The notes under the pieces are model-generated. The model ran no database searches. It was not told the DNA's origin and saw only the letters and a program-made list of their open reading frames with translations. Shown piece after piece: positions 60,981 through 64,000 of a DNA stretch of 64,000 nt. The first letter of the stretch is position 1, and each line of letters begins with the position of its first letter. The translations under genes were made by a program, and so were the position numbers. The stretch is from Vibrio casei (lineage in GTDB: Bacteria > Pseudomonadota > Gammaproteobacteria > Enterobacterales > Vibrionaceae): positions 2,418,001-2,482,000 of the forward strand of contig NZ_AP018680.1 in NCBI RefSeq assembly GCF_002218025.2, in the 5' to 3' direction.

Positions 60981-61856
60981 CTAAACCGCGACTTTTTGGG
61001 TTTGTTTTGTGATTTGGTTTTCTGTTTGAAACCAACTCAATTTCTTTGCAAGCTGCACAACTTCTCCGACCACAATCAAAGAAGGCGATTGTGCTTGCTG
61101 AGCTAAAGTGGATAAATCAGATAATTGGCCCAGTAATACTTTTTGCTGTTTTTGCGTGCCACGTTCAATAATCGCAAGTGGTGTTGAAGTACTACGACCA
61201 TGTTTGATCAATTGTTCTTGTATATGGCTCGACTTCATCAATCCCATATAAATCACAAGCGTTTGATGACCACGCGCCAAAGTAGTCCAATCCATCTGAT
61301 CCTCTTCGGATTTCAAATGACCAGTGATAAACAGGGCTGATTGAGCATAATCTCGATGAGTGAGAGGAATCCCAGCATAAGCCGTCGCACCGGCTGCTGA
61401 AGTAATCCCGGGGATCACTTCAAACTGAATACCTGCATCAGCTAGAACTTCCAACTCTTCTCCGCCACGACCGAAAATAAAAGGATCGCCTCCTTTAATT
61501 CTTGCCACTTTGTAACCTTGTGTAGCAAAATCGACTAACAGCTGATTTGTCTTATGTTGGGGGACACTATGATGACCTGCCTTTTTCCCTACACACACCA
61601 AAATCGTCGAATTTGGAATCAGTGCCATAATGTCATCCGACACTAAATAGTCATATAAAACGACATCAGCTTGCTGTAGATAAGACAAAGCTTTAATCGT
61701 TAAAAGCTCAGCATCACCAGGCCCCGCCCCAATTAAAGCAACCGTACCAGCTTGTAATTGACTGCGAGTAAATTGAGAAAAAGCCACCAATGACAACTCC
61801 GACTCATTGGAACTACTTTCCTTTTTTTTACTGGGAAATAGTTTGATTGTATCCAT
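60981..61856 (-). CDS. cobA: Uroporphyrinogen-III C-methyltransferase
   Basis: CobA (SUMT) makes precorrin-2 from uroporphyrinogen III with two SAM, toward siroheme, the cofactor of sulfite reductase. The core (from about residue 37) has [70 protein letters not shown] and the C-terminal [11 protein letters not shown]. The protein is a stand-alone SUMT without the CysG dehydrogenase/ferrochelatase half; its first 37 residues are polar, with Ser/Lys runs. First gene of the sulfate cluster. Confidence 0.95.
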   Translation of the reverse strand: MDTIKLFPSKKKESSSNESELSLVAFSQFTRSQLQAGTVALIGAGPGDAELLTIKALSYLQQADVVLYDYLVSDDIMALIPNSTILVCVGKKAGHHSVPQHKTNQLLVDFATQGYKVARIKGGDPFIFGRGGEELEVLADAGIQFEVIPGITSAAGATAYAGIPLTHRDYAQSALFITGHLKSEEDQMDWTTLARGHQTLVIYMGLMKSSHIQEQLIKHGRSTSTPLAIIERGTQKQQKVLLGQLSDLSTLAQQAQSPSLIVVGEVVQLAKKLSWFQTENQITKQTQKVAV

Positions 61857-62087
61857 ACAAATAATGCTCTTTCTTCAATAATCAAATAACAATGATTCAT
61901 TATGACGATCTCCGCTTATTACCTGAAATGCTAAAATTTCATTTTTTATTCGAATAACTGCTAAGGGATTATTTTGAGCAGATGCTCTTACTATCTGATA
62001 TCAAATTAAGCATGAACTTTTGAAAGCTTGACTCAGAGAAAAACTCGATTAAGTTAGTACTTATTAATAAAAATGGATTAAAAAGAT

Positions 62088-62546
62088 ATGCAATGGAAGT
62101 GTTTGAAATTTGAACAATTAAACGTAAGTGAGTTATACGAAATATTAAAGTTAAGAGTGGATACTTTCGTTGTTGAGCAAAATTGTCCCTACCCTGAGCT
62201 TGACGGAAAAGATACCCATAAAGATGTCTATCATTTAATAGGATATCAAGATGAAAAAGTAATTGCTTGCGCGCGTTTATTAGCAGAAGGGATTAGCTAT
62301 GATACGGTGAGTATCGGCAGAGTCGCGACAGCCATCGACCACAGAGGTGGGGGGTTAGGTCATCAACTAATGCAAAATGCTATTGAATACAGTATGAAAA
62401 TATGGGGAGAACAAACCATTACAATTGGCGCTCAAGCACATTTAGAACATTTCTATCAACGACATGATTTCTTACGAGTGTCAGAAGTATACTTAGAAGA
62501 TGATATACCTCATATTGATATGCAGCGTAATCCCTTTCAGGAATAA
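62088..62546 (+). CDS. elaA: GNAT acetyltransferase, ElaA-like
   Basis: This 152-residue protein matches the ElaA group of GNAT N-acetyltransferases: LYEILKLRVDTFVVEQNCPYPELDGKD is the ElaA start, IACARLL and VSIGRVATAIDHRGGGLGHQLMQNAIEY include the acetyl-CoA loop (R-x-x-G-x-G/A, here RGGGLG), and AQAHLEHFYQRHDF ends the fold. The natural substrate is not known. Single gene between the divergent cobA cluster and the convergent YtfB-like gene. Confidence 0.92.
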   Translation: MQWKCLKFEQLNVSELYEILKLRVDTFVVEQNCPYPELDGKDTHKDVYHLIGYQDEKVIACARLLAEGISYDTVSIGRVATAIDHRGGGLGHQLMQNAIEYSMKIWGEQTITIGAQAHLEHFYQRHDFLRVSEVYLEDDIPHIDMQRNPFQE

Positions 62547-62630
62547 TTTTTAAAGACAAAGCGACTAAATATACAATGAGTTACTTAGCCTAAGTCACTA
62601 GGCTAATTCAAAAATATATCTATAAACTAG

Positions 62631-63287
62631 TTAAGGCTGACTACGGGCAAAGCCCCCGCTGGATAAACGGAAAAACATCACAGGCCCTTCATCTTTCTCT
62701 ATTTGTAAAATATCCAAATCACCACGGTTGGTTAATTTATAGCGGATACGTTGACCATATTGTATTTGACTTAAAGGCTTATCTTTTCCTTCTATCGCCA
62801 CAAGAGTATTCAGATCAGATAATGACAAATTATTACTTCTAAAAACTTGAGAGAGCGTATCTCCTTTCTTAACCGTGTAATCATGCCAAGGCTCTGGTCC
62901 GGCATTATTACTAACTGGTTTTTTTTCAGGCTCAGCTTGTTCATTCGATTGCGGCCCACTAAGAGACACTCTTTGTTGATCAACCTTTTCAACTTTTGGT
63001 CTAGGCTTAGTCGCATTAGTTTCTTCACCATCAATGATTAATGGAACAGCAACTCGAGAGACAACAACTTTTTCACTCCCTACAGGAACGTCAGATTTAA
63101 TAGAACCTGAGCCCGATGGAAATAAAAACAAGATGATAACAAGAGGCATAAGAATCATCAAAGCACGCTGGTGAAGCTTAGGTAAGCGCTTCCAAGTTCT
63201 AACAATACAAGCAGTAAAGTTTATGCCAGCGGCAACATCCCAAATTCGCCTTAGATAGCTCGGACTAATTTTCTTTCGTTGGTTCAC
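62631..63287 (-). CDS. OapA/YtfB-like envelope protein with LysM-like domain
   Basis: This 218-residue protein has a basic cytoplasmic N-terminus (about 1-40), one membrane span (ALMILMPLVIILFLFPSG, near 42-59), a long polar and proline-rich periplasmic linker, and a C-terminal LysM-like OapA domain (about 133-205: WHDYTVKKGDTLSQVFRSNNLSLSDLN). This is the architecture of E. coli YtfB and of opacity-associated protein A; YtfB binds glycans and affects division. It is divergent from fklB, as ytfB is in E. coli, which supports orthology. Confidence 0.88.
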   Translation of the reverse strand: MNQRKKISPSYLRRIWDVAAGINFTACIVRTWKRLPKLHQRALMILMPLVIILFLFPSGSGSIKSDVPVGSEKVVVSRVAVPLIIDGEETNATKPRPKVEKVDQQRVSLSGPQSNEQAEPEKKPVSNNAGPEPWHDYTVKKGDTLSQVFRSNNLSLSDLNTLVAIEGKDKPLSQIQYGQRIRYKLTNRGDLDILQIEKDEGPVMFFRLSSGGFARSQP

Positions 63288-63463
63288 TTATATTCATCCT
63301 ATTTTTATTTTCAACAAGGATATTCAATAAACGGATCTTTTTGTCAGTATATTACAAAATCTAGCAAGCCCCTGCACGGTTAAGCATTTTATTGACTCAA
63401 AGTTTCATCTAAGTATGAGAACTGATATCCTTACTACTTCATTTAAGTAAACAAGAGATTCGC

Positions 63464-64000
63464 ATGTCTGAAGTTAAATTAGAAACTGTTGAACAAAAAG
63501 CTAGCTACGGTATTGGTCTACAAATGGGTCAGCAACTTGCAGGTAGTGGCCTTGAAGGCCTTAACGTTGCAGCTATCGCAAAAGGTATTGCTACTTCATT
63601 AACTGGTGACATGCCAGAAATCGAAGTGGATGAAATCAACAATGCACTACGTGATTTGCATACGCGTGCAGAAGAACAACGTGCTGAACTAGCAAAAGTT
63701 GCTGCAGCTGATGGTGAAGTATTCTTAAAAGATAACGCGCTTCGCTCTGAAGTAACTGTTCTTGAATCAGGCCTTCAATATGAAGTAATGACTGAAGGTA
63801 CTGGTGATATTCCGACTTCAGATAAACAAGTACGCGTTCATTACCATGGGCAATTAACTGACGGTACCGTTTTTGACAGTTCTGTACAACGTGGCCAGCC
63901 AGCAGAATTCCCTGTGACAGGTGTTATCGCAGGTTGGGTTGAAGCTCTGCAACTAATGCCTGTAGGTTCAAAATGGAAACTGTATATCCCACAAGATCTT
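63464..64000 (+). CDS. fklB: FKBP-type peptidyl-prolyl isomerase, 3' end outside window
   Basis: This is the first 179 residues of an FklB-like prolyl isomerase; the gene runs off the window. The N-terminal helical dimerisation domain (VEQKASYGIGLQMGQQL ... NNALRDL) is followed by the FKBP domain with VRVHYHGQLTDGTVFDSS and GVIAGWVEALQLMPVGSKWKLYIP. There is no signal peptide, so it is cytoplasmic (FklB rather than FkpA or Mip). An AAGAGA site precedes the ATG. Missing sequence should be only about 25-30 residues. Confidence 0.95.
   Translation, partial: MSEVKLETVEQKASYGIGLQMGQQLAGSGLEGLNVAAIAKGIATSLTGDMPEIEVDEINNALRDLHTRAEEQRAELAKVAAADGEVFLKDNALRSEVTVLESGLQYEVMTEGTGDIPTSDKQVRVHYHGQLTDGTVFDSSVQRGQPAEFPVTGVIAGWVEALQLMPVGSKWKLYIPQDL

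Overview
The window is a stretch of chromosome from a gamma-proteobacterium of the Vibrionaceae type. Protein sequences, gene order (leuO next to leuABCD, djlA-lptD-surA-pdxA-rsmA-apaG-apaH, mpl-ubiX-fbp-ppa, tamAB-msrA, cobA-cysDN-cysC) and an ERIC-like repeat all fit that family. I do not name a species. Composition looks even and low-to-moderate in GC. I see no phage, integron, transposase, rRNA, tRNA or CRISPR array. This is mostly core genome with small accessory features in the gaps.

Region by region: 1-11.4 kb holds the 3' end of pykF and then branched-chain amino acid synthesis: ilvIH, a broken leuO, an uncharacterised glycosyltransferase plus PAP2-phosphatase pair, and the attenuated leuLABCD operon. 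11.4-22.1 kb holds a DUF547 protein, djlA, then lptD, surA, pdxA, rsmA, apaG and apaH (outer membrane biogenesis, PLP, rRNA methylation, Ap4A hydrolysis), folA and the two-part exporter yjjPB. 22.2-33.4 kb holds obgE, rpmA, rplU, ispB, mdh, argR, an orphan TAXI binding protein, a D-2-hydroxyacid dehydrogenase, rluA and rapA. 33.4-36.4 kb holds a PhoH2 gene behind a hairpin-rich leader, an ERIC-like repeat and an unknown membrane protein. 36.5-44.6 kb holds thiBPQ under a TPP riboswitch, ubiX, mpl, fbp, ppa and a DUF2799 lipoprotein. 44.7-55.9 kb holds tamAB, msrA, ytfK, ytfJ and a zinc-type transport cluster with two Zur-like palindromes. 56-61.9 kb is the sulfate assimilation cluster cobA-cysD-cysN-SLC13 permease-cysC. 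The end holds an ElaA-like acetyltransferase, a YtfB/OapA-like protein and the start of fklB.

Most interesting points: (1) leuO has lost about 125 codons of its effector domain plus the reading frame, leaving an intact DNA-binding and dimerisation part. (2) The zinc cluster pairs two Zur-like boxes with a (His-Asp)10 loop encoded by ten perfect hexanucleotide copies. (3) The phoH2 leader carries five consecutive hairpins, the last just before the ribosome binding site. (4) An unannotated 43-codon reading frame next to pykF encodes a likely single-span membrane peptide. (5) A conserved-looking glycosyltransferase/PAP2 pair without known function sits between leuO and the leu leader. I did not find a clearly new multi-gene defence or mobile system.
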